From NCBI GenBank assembly GCA_003212395.1, contig QCPU01000008.1, positions 1 through 64,000 on the forward strand: 64,000 nt of DNA, in the 5' to 3' direction. Below, piece after piece: positions 18,299 through 27,627 of this stretch (positions are counted from its first letter, which is position 1; each line of letters begins with the position of its first letter). The stretch is from Prochlorococcus sp. AG-442-B03. Its GTDB lineage: Bacteria > Cyanobacteriota > Cyanobacteriia > PCC-6307 > Cyanobiaceae. Position numbers and translations under genes: made by a program. A model generated the notes under the pieces. That model saw only the letters and a list, made by a program, of their open reading frames with translations, made no database searches and had not been told where the DNA came from.

Positions 18299-19894
18299 AT
18301 GATAGAGAAACAAGATTTAAGATATTTTCAAGAAAAGCAAATTTTAGTAGCTTCTATAGATATTGGAACTAACTCTACACATCTCTTGGTAGCAGAAATT
18401 AATCTAGAATTAAAATCATTTTCAATAAAATTCACTGATAAATCAACCACTCGTCTTGGAGAAAGAGATGAGGAGGGTAATCTTACTGAAGAATCAATCC
18501 AAAGAGCATTAGTTACTCTTAAGCGATTTAAGGAATATTGTAAAAGTAATGGAGTAAAACAAATAGTAACAGCAGCAACAAGTGCAGTTAGGGAAGCTCC
18601 AAACGGTCAAGATTTTATTAGAAGAGTTCTTGATGAAACTGATATTCAAATAGAAATGATAAGTGGTTCTGAGGAAGCCAGATTAATTTACCTTGGTGTT
18701 CTTTCTGGTATGGCTTTTGAAGATCAGTCTTTTGTAATCATAGATATTGGAGGAGGATCTACAGAGTTAATACTTGCAGATAAAAAAGATGCTATAGCTC
18801 TTACCAGTTCTAGAATTGGTGCAGTAAGACTTAAAAATGATTTTTTAAATAAAGATTCTATAAATTCAGAAAGATCCATTTTTCTAACAACTTTTATCAA
18901 AGGATCTTTAGAACCATCTGTTCGAAAAATAAAGAGTAGATCTAAGGGAGATAAGCCTTTATCTATGATTGCAACCAGTGGCACTGCAACCTCATTAGGA
19001 AATTTGATTTCAGATGATTTAGGAGAATCTAAACAAAAGTTGCATGGTTATAAATTTAAAAGGGAAAATTTACAAAATGTATTGGAAAAACTACTTAAAT
19101 TACCGCTTTCGGAAATCAAGAAAATACCTTCATTAAGTGAGAGAAGAGCAGAAATAATTATTCCAGGAGCATTGATATTAAGCACAGCAATGGAGATGTT
19201 GAACTTTAATGAATTAATAATAAGTGAGAGGGCACTTCGAGAGGGTTTAGTTGTAGATTGGATGCTTCGTAAAGGGATAATTAAAAACGAGTTAAATATT
19301 CAAAGCAATATTAGAAAAACAACTATAATTCATCAGGCTAGAAAGTTTGGAGTAGATAATACAAGAGCTGAGAAAGTTATTGATATTGCCTTTCAAATCT
19401 ATGATCAGACTAAAAATATCTTCCATAGCGATAATGACCCTAAAGCTAAAGAACTTCTTTGGGCAGCTTCTAATCTTTATAATTGTGGGAAATACGTGAA
19501 TGTAGGTTCATATCATAAACACTCTTGGTACTTAATAAAAAATTGTGAGTTGTTGGGATATTCTGAAGCAGAAACAAATATTATTGCTTCAATTGCCAGA
19601 TACCATAGAAAGACTCTACCCAAGAAAAGACATGAGTCTTGGCAAAATTTAATATCCAAAGAAGATAAAACATTAGTTCTTGAAATGTCATTAATTTTGA
19701 GACTAGCAGCATCTCTTGATCAAAGACCTGATAAAGTAATTTCCTCAGTTCAAATAAAATTGCAGGAAAATATTCTTACATTTGAACTTCTACCTTTCGA
19801 TAGAAACAATGATCTTCTACTTGAAAAATGGAACTTAGGATTATGCCGTAATGTAATAAAAGAACTAAAGAATTTAGATTTAAAAGTTATTTAG
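18299..19894 (+). CDS. ppx: Exopolyphosphatase (Ppx/GppA family)
   Basis: A 531-residue protein. The N-terminal half is an ASKHA-type Ppx/GppA domain with SIDIGTNSTHLLVAE and DIGGGSTEL phosphate-binding loops, and ATSAVREAPNG between them. The C-terminal part resembles the HD-like helical domain of long exopolyphosphatases (YHKHSWYLIKNCELLGYSE). The enzyme releases phosphate from polyphosphate, relevant in phosphorus-poor ocean water. Its last eight bases overlap the convergent RodZ-like gene. Confidence 0.92.
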   Translation: MIEKQDLRYFQEKQILVASIDIGTNSTHLLVAEINLELKSFSIKFTDKSTTRLGERDEEGNLTEESIQRALVTLKRFKEYCKSNGVKQIVTAATSAVREAPNGQDFIRRVLDETDIQIEMISGSEEARLIYLGVLSGMAFEDQSFVIIDIGGGSTELILADKKDAIALTSSRIGAVRLKNDFLNKDSINSERSIFLTTFIKGSLEPSVRKIKSRSKGDKPLSMIATSGTATSLGNLISDDLGESKQKLHGYKFKRENLQNVLEKLLKLPLSEIKKIPSLSERRAEIIIPGALILSTAMEMLNFNELIISERALREGLVVDWMLRKGIIKNELNIQSNIRKTTIIHQARKFGVDNTRAEKVIDIAFQIYDQTKNIFHSDNDPKAKELLWAASNLYNCGKYVNVGSYHKHSWYLIKNCELLGYSEAETNIIASIARYHRKTLPKKRHESWQNLISKEDKTLVLEMSLILRLAASLDQRPDKVISSVQIKLQENILTFELLPFDRNNDLLLEKWNLGLCRNVIKELKNLDLKVI

Positions 19895-20381
19895 TTTTTT
19901 TAATAAGTTCTTGTTTTGGAGTTTGATTCTGAGAAGAGTCTGAAAATAAATTGAAAATTAAGGATGATGCGATTAGTCCCAGAAAGCCTGAAATTAAAAT
20001 AAATATTAGGAACCCTACTGGATTAAGATTCTTAGATTGCCTAGACTTGTAATTTTTTTTGGAAACTTCTTCAACTATTTCTTCAATTTTCACTTCTTTC
20101 CTCTCTGTCTTGAATTCATCCATTATGAAATCTGTATCAAGTTTGAGCTTCTGTGAAATCCTTCTAATCATTGCTATGACAAATACTTTTTCAGGTAGCT
20201 TTTCTTCATTACCCTCTTCTATGGCTTCAAGTTGATGAGCTCCAATTTTTAAATCAGAAGCCAATTCTTCAATAGATTGATTTCTACTTAACCTTGCCTC
20301 TTTAATGAAATTTCCAATTCTCTTTAAAGAGGAATTTTCTCCTTTATTGTTGTTTTCCGAAACAGATTTTATTTCTTTCAA
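19887..20381 (-). CDS. RodZ-like helix-turn-helix membrane protein, short form
   Basis: A 164-residue protein with an N-terminal helix-turn-helix domain (about residues 18-75: IGNFIKEARLSRNQSIEELA then KIGAHQLEAIEEGNEE), a charged linker, and one membrane segment (about 123-146). This is the cytoplasmic and transmembrane part of RodZ, which links MreB to cell shape, but the periplasmic domain is reduced to ~18 residues. A TTG at 20379-20381 is the available start. It could alternatively be a membrane-bound regulator. Confidence 0.75.
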   Translation of the reverse strand: MKEIKSVSENNNKGENSSLKRIGNFIKEARLSRNQSIEELASDLKIGAHQLEAIEEGNEEKLPEKVFVIAMIRRISQKLKLDTDFIMDEFKTERKEVKIEEIVEEVSKKNYKSRQSKNLNPVGFLIFILISGFLGLIASSLIFNLFSDSSQNQTPKQELIKKTK

Positions 20382-20436
20382 AGCAAATAAATTTTTACTA
20401 ATTATAGTAATTAATATTTTTCTAACAACTTTAAGA

Positions 20437-21192
20437 TTATTTATTCCTAAAGAGATGCCTATAAGATGGATTATAAAGATTAGATCTTTTTTGAAAATTA
20501 CTAATTGCTGGGCTAATTATGTAAATGGTTGTTCTAATTAGTTTTTTCTCAATAGAAAATTTTTCCATATCTTTTAATTCTATTAATGATGTCCAACCAT
20601 CATCCCAAGATACTCTAAATCCAACAATAACTTTAGTCTCTGGAGGGTAAAACTCTAGTAGAGTTTCTTGGGACCTTTTCACATGCCTAGCACTTAGATA
20701 TAGACATATAGAGGAATTGTGTTTCGCAAGATCTTTCAGAGATTCTTTTTCGGGCATCCCTGTGCGCCCTCCTGCTCTAGTTAAAATTATTGTTTGCGTT
20801 ACATCAGGGATGGTTAACTCAGCTTCATGATATGCTGCAGCAACTTGAAAAGCACTTACTCCAGGAACAACTTCGATTTCAATTTGTTTGGTTTTTAAAA
20901 TTTCGATTTGTTCTCTAATTGCTCCAAAAAGGCAAGGGTCTCCATCATGCAACCTTACAACAGTTTTCCCTGCCTGAAATTTTTCTATCATAATTGAGGT
21001 GATTTGCTCTAAGTTGAGCGAACTCGTTTTTATTTTTTCAGAACCTTCTTTGGAAAAATCTAAAATCTTTTCTGGAATTAGAGAATCAGTCCAAATAATG
21101 ACATCTGCAATTTTTATTTTTTTTAATGCTTTTAATGTTAATAAATCTGGATCGCCTGGACCTACACCAATAAAGGATATTTTATTATCCAT
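20437..21192 (-). CDS. cobM: Precorrin-4 C(11)-methyltransferase
   Basis: A 251-residue SAM-dependent tetrapyrrole methylase. [18 protein letters not shown] at the N-terminus, the [14 protein letters not shown] loop and [12 protein letters not shown] identify the family; [23 protein letters not shown] is typical of CobM. It methylates C-11 of precorrin-4 in cobamide ring synthesis. I chose the ATG at 21192 (MDNKISFIG); an in-frame ATG at 21210 gives six extra residues but deeper overlap with lgt. It overlaps the lgt stop by eight bases. Confidence 0.94.
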   Translation of the reverse strand: MDNKISFIGVGPGDPDLLTLKALKKIKIADVIIWTDSLIPEKILDFSKEGSEKIKTSSLNLEQITSIMIEKFQAGKTVVRLHDGDPCLFGAIREQIEILKTKQIEIEVVPGVSAFQVAAAYHEAELTIPDVTQTIILTRAGGRTGMPEKESLKDLAKHNSSICLYLSARHVKRSQETLLEFYPPETKVIVGFRVSWDDGWTSLIELKDMEKFSIEKKLIRTTIYIISPAISNFQKRSNLYNPSYRHLFRNK

Positions 21193-22078
21193 TCTTTCTA
21201 TTTTTCCCACTATATGTTCTCAATCTTAAAAAAAATATTCCAATTAATCCAGAAGAAAATAGAAAAATACTTATAAATTGAGCCATTCTTATACCGCCAT
21301 CACAGAAAGGTGGAAGTCCTCCAATACATAGCGGGTCAGTTCTTAAACCTTCAATCCAGAATCTTCCAAAGCTATAACTTATTAAATAAAGAAAGCTAAT
21401 AAAGCCAGGTCTGAAAAAATCTGTTTTATTTTGTTTATTAAAGGTAATAATAAGGAGGATGAAAATTAAAAGATTCCACAATGACTCATAGAGAAATGTA
21501 GGATGAAAGAATTCATAATTAATAAATTCTAAAGGCCTATTTTGGATAGGTATAAATAATTTCCAAGGCAAATTTGTAGGAACTCCAAAGGCTTCATTAT
21601 TGAAAAAATTTCCCCACCTTCCAATTGACTGTCCAAGAATAATAGAGGGTATTAATATATCTATAAAAGTTTTTAAATTAATGTTTTTCGACTTACAGAA
21701 ATAGATAATAGATATTAATCCTCCAATTAGACCTCCATGGATTGCTATGCCTCCTTCCCATACTGCCAGAAAAGAAGGTATTTGAATGATGTTATTGAAT
21801 AGTTCTAGAGAAGTAAAAAAGTTATCTCCGCTATATTGCCTCCACTCAAAAATTACGTAATAAGCTCTAGCTCCAATTATTGAAAAGATTATTAATGAAG
21901 GAAGTATTTCACTTATGTACTCAGGATTAATATTTCTTGCCTTTGCAAGTTTTTTAGAGACAAATAGACCTATTAAAACCGAAACCGAAATAAGCAATCC
22001 ATACCATCTAATAGTTATGAATCCTAAATTTAAAAAAGTTTCTCCTGGAGATTGTATAAAAGCTTGAAATATAAGCAT
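21185..22078 (-). CDS. lgt: Prolipoprotein diacylglyceryl transferase
   Basis: A 297-residue membrane enzyme with about seven helices that attaches diacylglycerol to the lipobox Cys of exported lipoproteins. The signature [13 protein letters not shown] is intact, as is the upstream [15 protein letters not shown] region with its catalytic His and Gly residues. The C-terminal block ([18 protein letters not shown]) fits the family. It lies ten bases downstream of petA and overlaps the cobM start, so petC-petA-lgt-cobM may be one transcript. Confidence 0.96.
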   Translation of the reverse strand: MLIFQAFIQSPGETFLNLGFITIRWYGLLISVSVLIGLFVSKKLAKARNINPEYISEILPSLIIFSIIGARAYYVIFEWRQYSGDNFFTSLELFNNIIQIPSFLAVWEGGIAIHGGLIGGLISIIYFCKSKNINLKTFIDILIPSIILGQSIGRWGNFFNNEAFGVPTNLPWKLFIPIQNRPLEFINYEFFHPTFLYESLWNLLIFILLIITFNKQNKTDFFRPGFISFLYLISYSFGRFWIEGLRTDPLCIGGLPPFCDGGIRMAQFISIFLFSSGLIGIFFLRLRTYSGKNRKNG

Positions 22079-22088
22079 TTAAAGGAAG

Positions 22089-23042
22089 TTAAATACCCTC
22101 TGCTGCTTGCACTTTTTCTACTTGTTTTTTCTTTAATACTAAAAGTATTTGTGTTAGACCTACACCAATAAAGAATGCAATCAATCCAATTACTCTATAA
22201 GGGCTCTGAAGTACAACCTCAGCATCTAATTGCCCAAACCCACCAACATTGGGATCATTAGTAAGAGGGTCACCTACATTAATTTTGTCTTGCGCTTTTA
22301 CGATAAGTTGAGGACCAACAGGCACTGCTTCAGTAGTAATTTCACCATTATCGTTTTCTATATTAACTTGATAGCTACCATCTTCAATTGTTTCTATTGA
22401 ATTTATAATCCCTGCGGTGGAAGAAGTGAATAATACATTATTGCTCTTGTCTCCAGTTGGATATACCTGACCTCTACCTCTATTGCCTCCAATATGTAAC
22501 GAGTATTTCCCATAGTGATATTCTTTGTTAGTGGATGGGTCAGGGGAAAGTACAGGGAAAACAATTTCTTTATTGGTATCGCCAGGTAAAGGTCCGACAA
22601 TAATGATATTATCTTTCTCTTCACTGTAGTTAGTGAAATAAACCCCTTCTGTCTCCTCTTTTATTTCTTCGGTCCATCTTTCTTGTGGAGCAAGTTTAAA
22701 GCCATCAGGCAGCATTACAACTGCACCAACTTGTAATGGGACTTCCGAACCATCAGCCCCTATCTCTTTTAAATCATTTTTGTAGGGTATTTTGACTACA
22801 GCTTTGAAAACACTGTCTGCTCCAACAGATTGTGGAACCTCTGCAATTGTAGGCATCTGAGCTAGATGACAATTTGCACAGACTATCTTACCTGTGGCTT
22901 CTCTTGGCGATTCGTAGTTTTGCTGAGCCCAAAATGGATAAGCAAAACTGATCTCAGGATAAAATACAATGCTTGAAATGAAAAGCAGAGTACAGATAAA
23001 TAAACTTGTTTTTTTCATGATTTGATTTTTAAGACTTTTCAT
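22089..23042 (-). CDS. petA: Cytochrome f of the b6f complex
   Basis: A ~317-residue precursor. An N-terminal signal peptide ends at SFA before [10 protein letters not shown], whose Tyr is the axial heme ligand of mature cytochrome f. The heme c attachment site is CANCH, and a single C-terminal membrane anchor ([21 protein letters not shown]) ends in a basic tail. It passes electrons from the Rieske protein to plastocyanin. I chose ATG at 23042; an upstream ATG at 23060 overlaps petC, and one at 23018 would shorten the signal peptide. Confidence 0.97.
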   Translation of the reverse strand: MKSLKNQIMKKTSLFICTLLFISSIVFYPEISFAYPFWAQQNYESPREATGKIVCANCHLAQMPTIAEVPQSVGADSVFKAVVKIPYKNDLKEIGADGSEVPLQVGAVVMLPDGFKLAPQERWTEEIKEETEGVYFTNYSEEKDNIIIVGPLPGDTNKEIVFPVLSPDPSTNKEYHYGKYSLHIGGNRGRGQVYPTGDKSNNVLFTSSTAGIINSIETIEDGSYQVNIENDNGEITTEAVPVGPQLIVKAQDKINVGDPLTNDPNVGGFGQLDAEVVLQSPYRVIGLIAFFIGVGLTQILLVLKKKQVEKVQAAEGI

Positions 23043-23047
23043 TTTTT

Positions 23048-23584
23048 TTATGCCCACCATGGATTTTCATTAGTTCTAAAGTCAGTTTCTGACCATTGTT
23101 TGACAAGAACAGCATCATCTTCAATATCGACATGAGCTAGAGCTAAAGATAAAGGGGCAGGCCCTCTTACTACCTTCCCGTTAGTATCGTACTGACTACC
23201 ATGACAAGGACATATGAATTTATTAGCACCACTATCCCATGGGACAACACAACCTAAATGAGTACAAATTGCATTTAAACCAAATTCTCCTATTTCCCCA
23301 CCCTCATTAACTATTAAATAAGTTGGATCTCCCTTTAGACCCTGAACTAGACTTCTATCTCCTGCTTGATGGGTAGCTAACCAACCTGTCTTAGTTATTG
23401 GATTCCCTAATTCATCTTTAGCAGAAGTTCCACCTCCACCACCGCCTGCTCTTAAAGGCATGAAATAATTCGCTACAGGGTAAAGGGCTCCTAAAGCTAC
23501 ACCAGTTGCAGTACCAAATGTAAGAAGATTCATAAATTGCCTTCGACCCATAGAAGGGACATCATTGGAACTTAATTGAGTCAT
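23048..23584 (-). CDS. petC: Rieske iron-sulfur protein of the b6f complex
   Basis: A 178-residue protein with a Tat-like N-terminus ([24 protein letters not shown]) that forms the membrane anchor, a glycine-rich hinge ([14 protein letters not shown]), and the Rieske 2Fe-2S ligands CTHLGC and CPCHGSQ. It oxidises plastoquinol in the b6f complex. petA follows directly. tatC, encoded within 1.2 kb, provides the export route such proteins use. Confidence 0.97.
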   Translation of the reverse strand: MTQLSSNDVPSMGRRQFMNLLTFGTATGVALGALYPVANYFMPLRAGGGGGGTSAKDELGNPITKTGWLATHQAGDRSLVQGLKGDPTYLIVNEGGEIGEFGLNAICTHLGCVVPWDSGANKFICPCHGSQYDTNGKVVRGPAPLSLALAHVDIEDDAVLVKQWSETDFRTNENPWWA

Positions 23585-23707
23585 TCGCTACTTGGTTCTG
23601 TTATTTATTAGTTATTATGGAGCAAATTGTTCAATTTCTGTTGCAAATAGATAGGACTTTTAATAATTTAAAGTAAAAGTTTAGGAAGTCTTAATTAATT
23701 GATTTAA

Positions 23708-24025
23708 ATGAACCCGTTGCTTGTAGATGAAGTTATACATTATTTGATTCATCGCTGGGGGAAAAAATATGATTTTAGACTCTTTAGAAGAGGAAAATTC
23801 ATGTATTTTCAAATGATGTGGGGATTTCTTGGACAGGAATCATTCCCTTTAAGTGAAGATGAGTATAAAAAATCGATAGCTGATAAAATCGAGATTTTAA
23901 ATAGATGTGGATATTCAGAAGAAGTAAGGGAATGGTTAAAGAAAGTCAATGCTAAGCCAAGGTTAGGTAGAGCTGTCAGCTTGCAATTAGAACTTAATGA
24001 GAAGATGAAAGAGTTTTTGACTTAA
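23708..24025 (+). CDS. DUF3067 family protein
   Basis: A 105-residue protein conserved in cyanobacteria and plastids (DUF3067), with VDEVIHYLIHRWGKKYDFRL and FMYFQMMWGFLGQESFP as recognisable blocks. No membrane segment. The function is not firmly established as far as I know. It lies between petC and tatC but on the opposite strand to both, and its last 32 bases overlap the 3' end of tatC. Confidence 0.85.
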   Translation: MNPLLVDEVIHYLIHRWGKKYDFRLFRRGKFMYFQMMWGFLGQESFPLSEDEYKKSIADKIEILNRCGYSEEVREWLKKVNAKPRLGRAVSLQLELNEKMKEFLT

Positions 24026-24752
24026 GATTTTCTGATAAGTAAGTTAATCCAGTACCCACAAAAAATAAAAACACAATCGATATAGATAGCAATGACATAG
24101 TTAATGGGTCAGTTGAAGGGGTAATCACTGCAGATAATATTGCAGAGGAAATTACAACTATCTTCCAATTCGAAATCATTTTTTCTGTTGTGATTATTCC
24201 AAGAGAACCGAGAATAAATTGTAATACTGGCAATTGAAAAGCTATTGCAGTGCTAGACATTAATAAGAGAACAAAATCAAAATATCTTTCAATAGACCAA
24301 GTTGGTTCAACAATATCAGCACCGAAACTAATGAAGAAATTTATTGCTGCAGGGACTAATATCCACCATGAAAAAATTAACCCTAAAAAAAATAGAAGAC
24401 CTGAACCAAAAACTGCAGGCAAGATAAGGCTTTTTTCTTGTTTTGTTAAACCAGGAGAAATGAATAATATTATTTGATAAAAAATATAAGGCATAGAAAC
24501 TATCAATCCGCTGTAACCTGCAACTTTAATAGCGACAAATAAAAACTCTCCTGGAGCAAGTTGTAATAAATGAATGTCACCAGCTGGAATTTCTAAAAAA
24601 GATATTAATGGCTTTATAATGAGAAAACTAAAAAATATTGAAATAAGTATTGAGTAAATTGAGTTTAGTATCCTTTGACGAAGCTCCTCTAAATGATCAC
24701 TAAATGTCATCGAATCTGATAGTTTTTTTTCACTTTGACCTGTACCTATCAT
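23994..24752 (-). CDS. tatC: Sec-independent protein translocase TatC
   Basis: A 252-residue membrane protein with six helices. SDHLEELRQRILNSI at the N-terminus is the Tat signal-recognition region, and the VSMPYIFYQIILFISPGLTKQEK block is highly typical. TatC binds twin-arginine signals of folded cargo, such as the Rieske protein encoded nearby. The C-terminal coding sequence overlaps the convergent DUF3067 gene by 32 bases. Confidence 0.96.
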   Translation of the reverse strand: MIGTGQSEKKLSDSMTFSDHLEELRQRILNSIYSILISIFFSFLIIKPLISFLEIPAGDIHLLQLAPGEFLFVAIKVAGYSGLIVSMPYIFYQIILFISPGLTKQEKSLILPAVFGSGLLFFLGLIFSWWILVPAAINFFISFGADIVEPTWSIERYFDFVLLLMSSTAIAFQLPVLQFILGSLGIITTEKMISNWKIVVISSAILSAVITPSTDPLTMSLLSISIVFLFFVGTGLTYLSENLKSKTLSSSH

Positions 24753-24831
24753 TATTATTTGATAAAAATTGTGTAAGAAAAAGGTTTAAAACTACTATTG
24801 TCAAAGTCTAATTTATTTTCGATAAGCTTAA

Positions 24832-25092
24832 TTATTTGCTTAATTTAGGATTTGTTGGATCTGGTAGTAAGAAAGGAGGGGCATCATTTAAAGATGATTC
24901 ACCATAAGTTTCATATTCTCTGTATCCACCCATTTTCCCATTTGTTTTCATTAGAGCGCTTACGAAGGCAAGTAGTAAGAAAACAGTAGGAGCTCCAATT
25001 ATTAATGCAGCACCAAATAGATATCCAACAATAAATTCTGGAAAACTATGATTTCCTAAAAATTCATGAGTGCCTAAAAGAAAATCAAACAT
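24832..25092 (-). CDS. Conserved small membrane protein of unknown function
   Basis: An 86-residue protein with a hydrophobic helix at about residues 20-48 (FIVGYLFGAALIIGAPTVFLLLAFVSALM), then a hydrophilic tail rich in Tyr, Gly and Pro ending in PPFLLPDPTNPKLSK. It looks like a small thylakoid subunit or assembly protein, but I cannot assign it to a known photosystem protein. It lies 79 bases upstream of tatC on the same strand. Confidence 0.7.
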   Translation of the reverse strand: MFDFLLGTHEFLGNHSFPEFIVGYLFGAALIIGAPTVFLLLAFVSALMKTNGKMGGYREYETYGESSLNDAPPFLLPDPTNPKLSK

Positions 25093-25121
25093 TTAGATTT
25101 AAAAATTTTTTTTATTATAAA

Positions 25122-26822
25122 CTAAATTATTGTTTTAAGATTTTTTTTAATGTAATCTTCTCCTCTTGTAGGATTTCCCCAAATAATTTCTCCATTTTTA
25201 AAGGAAACGCAACCCGGTCCTCCGTTTTTGATTTTTTGCAAATCTTTAATCTTTACTAAATTAATTGGAACTTTAATGTTTCTTTTTGCCTTACTAAATA
25301 AAGCAGCTAAATCTGCAGCTATTTGAAGATCTTGTTCAGATGCTACTTGAGATGAAGACTTCAAAACTACATGACTGCCTGGTGATTCCTGAGCATGAAA
25401 CCATAAATCGCCTTTTTTTGAGAACTTAAAGCTTATTAAATCATTTTGCCTCATATTTCGCCCTACCTGAAGCTTCAATCCTGTGGGAGTGTCAACTTGA
25501 ATTGGTGAAGAATCTATCTCATATGTACTTTTCTGATCTTCTCTTTGCTTCTTGATATTGATATTAAATTCGTTACAAATTTCTTCCATAATTTCTTCTA
25601 GTAGTTTGATTCTCATAAAAAGTTTTTCATGATTTAAAGAATTTAAATTTTCTAGAAGCGTAGTGAATTCATCCAATCTCTCTATATTTGTTTTGTAAAT
25701 ACTTAATCTTTCTTTTATTAATTCTCTAGATCTCTTTAGTTTTTTTGATTTTTTATATAGTTTTTGTCCTTTTATAATATCTTGTTTTTTAATTTCATTA
25801 GAAGAGAATATATTATCAGCTTTTTCTTTATATATCTCGTAGTTTTCTGATTTTGTCAGGAGATCATTTTGAATATTTAAATTCTTTCTCTCAGTATTGG
25901 TCTGTTTAAAAATTATCCCTTCAATTTTCTTTTCCAACAATTCAAGTTTTTTTTGTTTCAGATAATAATCATAATAATTCTCTAAACTGGTGCATAAATC
26001 TATTTTATTTTCGCAATTAATTTCCTTATCAAAAAACCAAACGCAGTAAAAATCTTTGTTAAATGTAGAAAAGTTAAAGCTATTATTTTTAAACCTGTTT
26101 ATCCAAATCTTCCAATTTTTAAATATCTCCTTTAAGTCCGAATCGCTAATGAAATCAATATTTTTTTCCATTATTTCTGAATTTCCAGTTTTGCTGACAA
26201 CCTCTAATTGTTTTGTGAGGATAGGGCTAACTCCTTGATAGGTATTTATTAAACAGTATTTCAAAGACTCAGGAACTATTGAAATTGAGTCTTTCCATGA
26301 TTGAAAAGACTCATCTTCTCTAGGTTGTTTTTTGAGATTGACTGGAGGGCCAGAATAAATTGATCCTGTTGAAATTGTTCTAAAACTAGATTGACTTGAT
26401 TTAATTTGTTTACCAACGGCAATTATTTTATGTTTATTATCCAGATAAAAAATATTACTATGTTTTCCCATTAATTCAAAAATTAAATGCTTATTAATTT
26501 CATCTCCAGGTTTTTTTGCAAAACTAAATTTTATAACTCTCTCGAAATCATCTTGATCAATCGAAATTAAAGCCATATACTTTAATCCATATCTTATTTG
26601 TTTGGACAGTGTGCTTTCTCTCCCAATCTTTTCTGGCTTATTTATCTTTAGTATTCTTGGAGAGTCTCCATTCCATGAAACTTCTAACCATGTTTGAGAA
26701 TCAACTCCTCTGAAACATAATTGAATTGTATTAGGCTCTGGTTGTTGGGCAGTCTCAAACTTTGTAGGTAAGATATTCTTTGTCAAATAATGCAAGACAG
26801 ATCTAATAGATGTAATATCCAT
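25122..26822 (-). CDS. rqcH: NFACT-family protein (RqcH/Rqc2 homologue)
   Basis: A ~566-residue protein with the NFACT-N domain (FELMGKHSNIFYLD matches the conserved MGRHSN block), a long central coiled coil rich in Lys/Glu (about 290-420), and a C-terminal NFACT-R/DUF814 domain with QESPGSHVVLKSS and NPTRGEDYIKK. Homologues add C-terminal alanine tails to stalled nascent chains on 50S subunits. Older annotation calls these fibronectin-binding proteins. I chose ATG at 26822 (MDITSI); an upstream ATG at 26846 is also possible. Confidence 0.88.
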   Translation of the reverse strand: MDITSIRSVLHYLTKNILPTKFETAQQPEPNTIQLCFRGVDSQTWLEVSWNGDSPRILKINKPEKIGRESTLSKQIRYGLKYMALISIDQDDFERVIKFSFAKKPGDEINKHLIFELMGKHSNIFYLDNKHKIIAVGKQIKSSQSSFRTISTGSIYSGPPVNLKKQPREDESFQSWKDSISIVPESLKYCLINTYQGVSPILTKQLEVVSKTGNSEIMEKNIDFISDSDLKEIFKNWKIWINRFKNNSFNFSTFNKDFYCVWFFDKEINCENKIDLCTSLENYYDYYLKQKKLELLEKKIEGIIFKQTNTERKNLNIQNDLLTKSENYEIYKEKADNIFSSNEIKKQDIIKGQKLYKKSKKLKRSRELIKERLSIYKTNIERLDEFTTLLENLNSLNHEKLFMRIKLLEEIMEEICNEFNINIKKQREDQKSTYEIDSSPIQVDTPTGLKLQVGRNMRQNDLISFKFSKKGDLWFHAQESPGSHVVLKSSSQVASEQDLQIAADLAALFSKAKRNIKVPINLVKIKDLQKIKNGGPGCVSFKNGEIIWGNPTRGEDYIKKNLKTII

Positions 26823-26895
26823 TATCTGTGGAACACCTTTTTGCATTATTCCTTTTTAATTCATAAGGTGTCTATTTTACTGTAAAAATTTTAAT

Positions 26896-27450
26896 ATGAA
26901 AAATCAAAAAAAACTTATTATCCTTACTGGACCCAGCGGGGTAGGTAAAGGAACAGTTGTTAAAGAAATATTAGGTAAAGAAAAAAATTTTTGGCTTTCA
27001 ATATCTGCAACTACTAGAGAACCAAGAGAGGGAGAGAAGGACGGAGAAAATTATTATTTCTTAAACCAAGAAAAGTTTAAAGAAATGATTGAACAAAACC
27101 TTTTCCTTGAATGGGCTCAATTTGCTGGAAACTACTATGGAACGCCTTTGTCTTCTGTTAATGAGAAAATAAAAAAGGGATTTACCGTACTACTTGAAAT
27201 TGAAGTAGAGGGTGCAAGGCAAATAAAAAATAAGTTTCCTAATTCACAGTCAATATTTTTACTTCCCCCGGATAAAGAAGAGTTAGAGAGAAGAATAAGA
27301 AATAGAGGTACAGAAAAAGAGGAGGCAATTAAAAAAAGACTCTCAAGGGCTAATTATGAGATTTCAGTATCAAATGAATTTGATTTTGCATTAACAAATC
27401 ACAATGTTGATGAAACAGCAAAAAAAATAATCAAGTTAATAAAAACTTGA
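26896..27450 (+). CDS. gmk: Guanylate kinase
   Basis: A 184-residue kinase that phosphorylates GMP to GDP. The P-loop GPSGVGKGT lies near residue 12; the GMP-binding block is SATTREPREGEKDGENYYFL, followed by EWAQFAGNYYGTP. Length matches the family. The TGA stop sits inside the right arm of a strong hairpin shared with convergent psaJ. Confidence 0.96.
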   Translation: MKNQKKLIILTGPSGVGKGTVVKEILGKEKNFWLSISATTREPREGEKDGENYYFLNQEKFKEMIEQNLFLEWAQFAGNYYGTPLSSVNEKIKKGFTVLLEIEVEGARQIKNKFPNSQSIFLLPPDKEELERRIRNRGTEKEEAIKKRLSRANYEISVSNEFDFALTNHNVDETAKKIIKLIKT

Positions 27451-27460
27451 TTATTTTGTA
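27421..27460. terminator. Bidirectional intrinsic terminator between gmk and psaJ
   Basis: A perfect 12-pair stem (27426-27437 with 27444-27455) surrounds a six-base loop. On plus it is followed by a T-rich run (TTGTATTT) that would end gmk transcripts. On minus the run of A at 27421-27427 becomes a strong U tract, ending psaF-psaJ transcripts. The gmk stop codon lies inside the right arm, so termination and coding information share the same bases. Confidence 0.75.
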
Positions 27461-27464
27461 TTTA

Positions 27465-27599
27465 TTAACTCATTGGATGGAATAGTAAATCTGGGAAAAA
27501 CCTATTAAATTCAATAATTATTCCAGCTGTAAGGCTTAGCCAAATTGCTGCTACCACTGGAGCAGATCTGACAAATTTTGTGTTTAGAATTTTGAACAT
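27465..27599 (-). CDS. psaJ: Photosystem I subunit IX (PsaJ)
   Basis: A 44-residue protein read from the ATG complement at 27597-27599 to a TAA at 27465. The sequence starts [20 protein letters not shown] and contains one membrane helix followed by [15 protein letters not shown], which is diagnostic for PsaJ. PsaJ stabilises PsaF and nearby chlorophylls in photosystem I. It sits 28 bases downstream of psaF, as in most cyanobacteria. Confidence 0.96.
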   Translation of the reverse strand: MFKILNTKFVRSAPVVAAIWLSLTAGIIIEFNRFFPDLLFHPMS

Positions 27600-27627
27600 T
27601 TGTTTTATGAAAGTTTTTTAAGGATGT

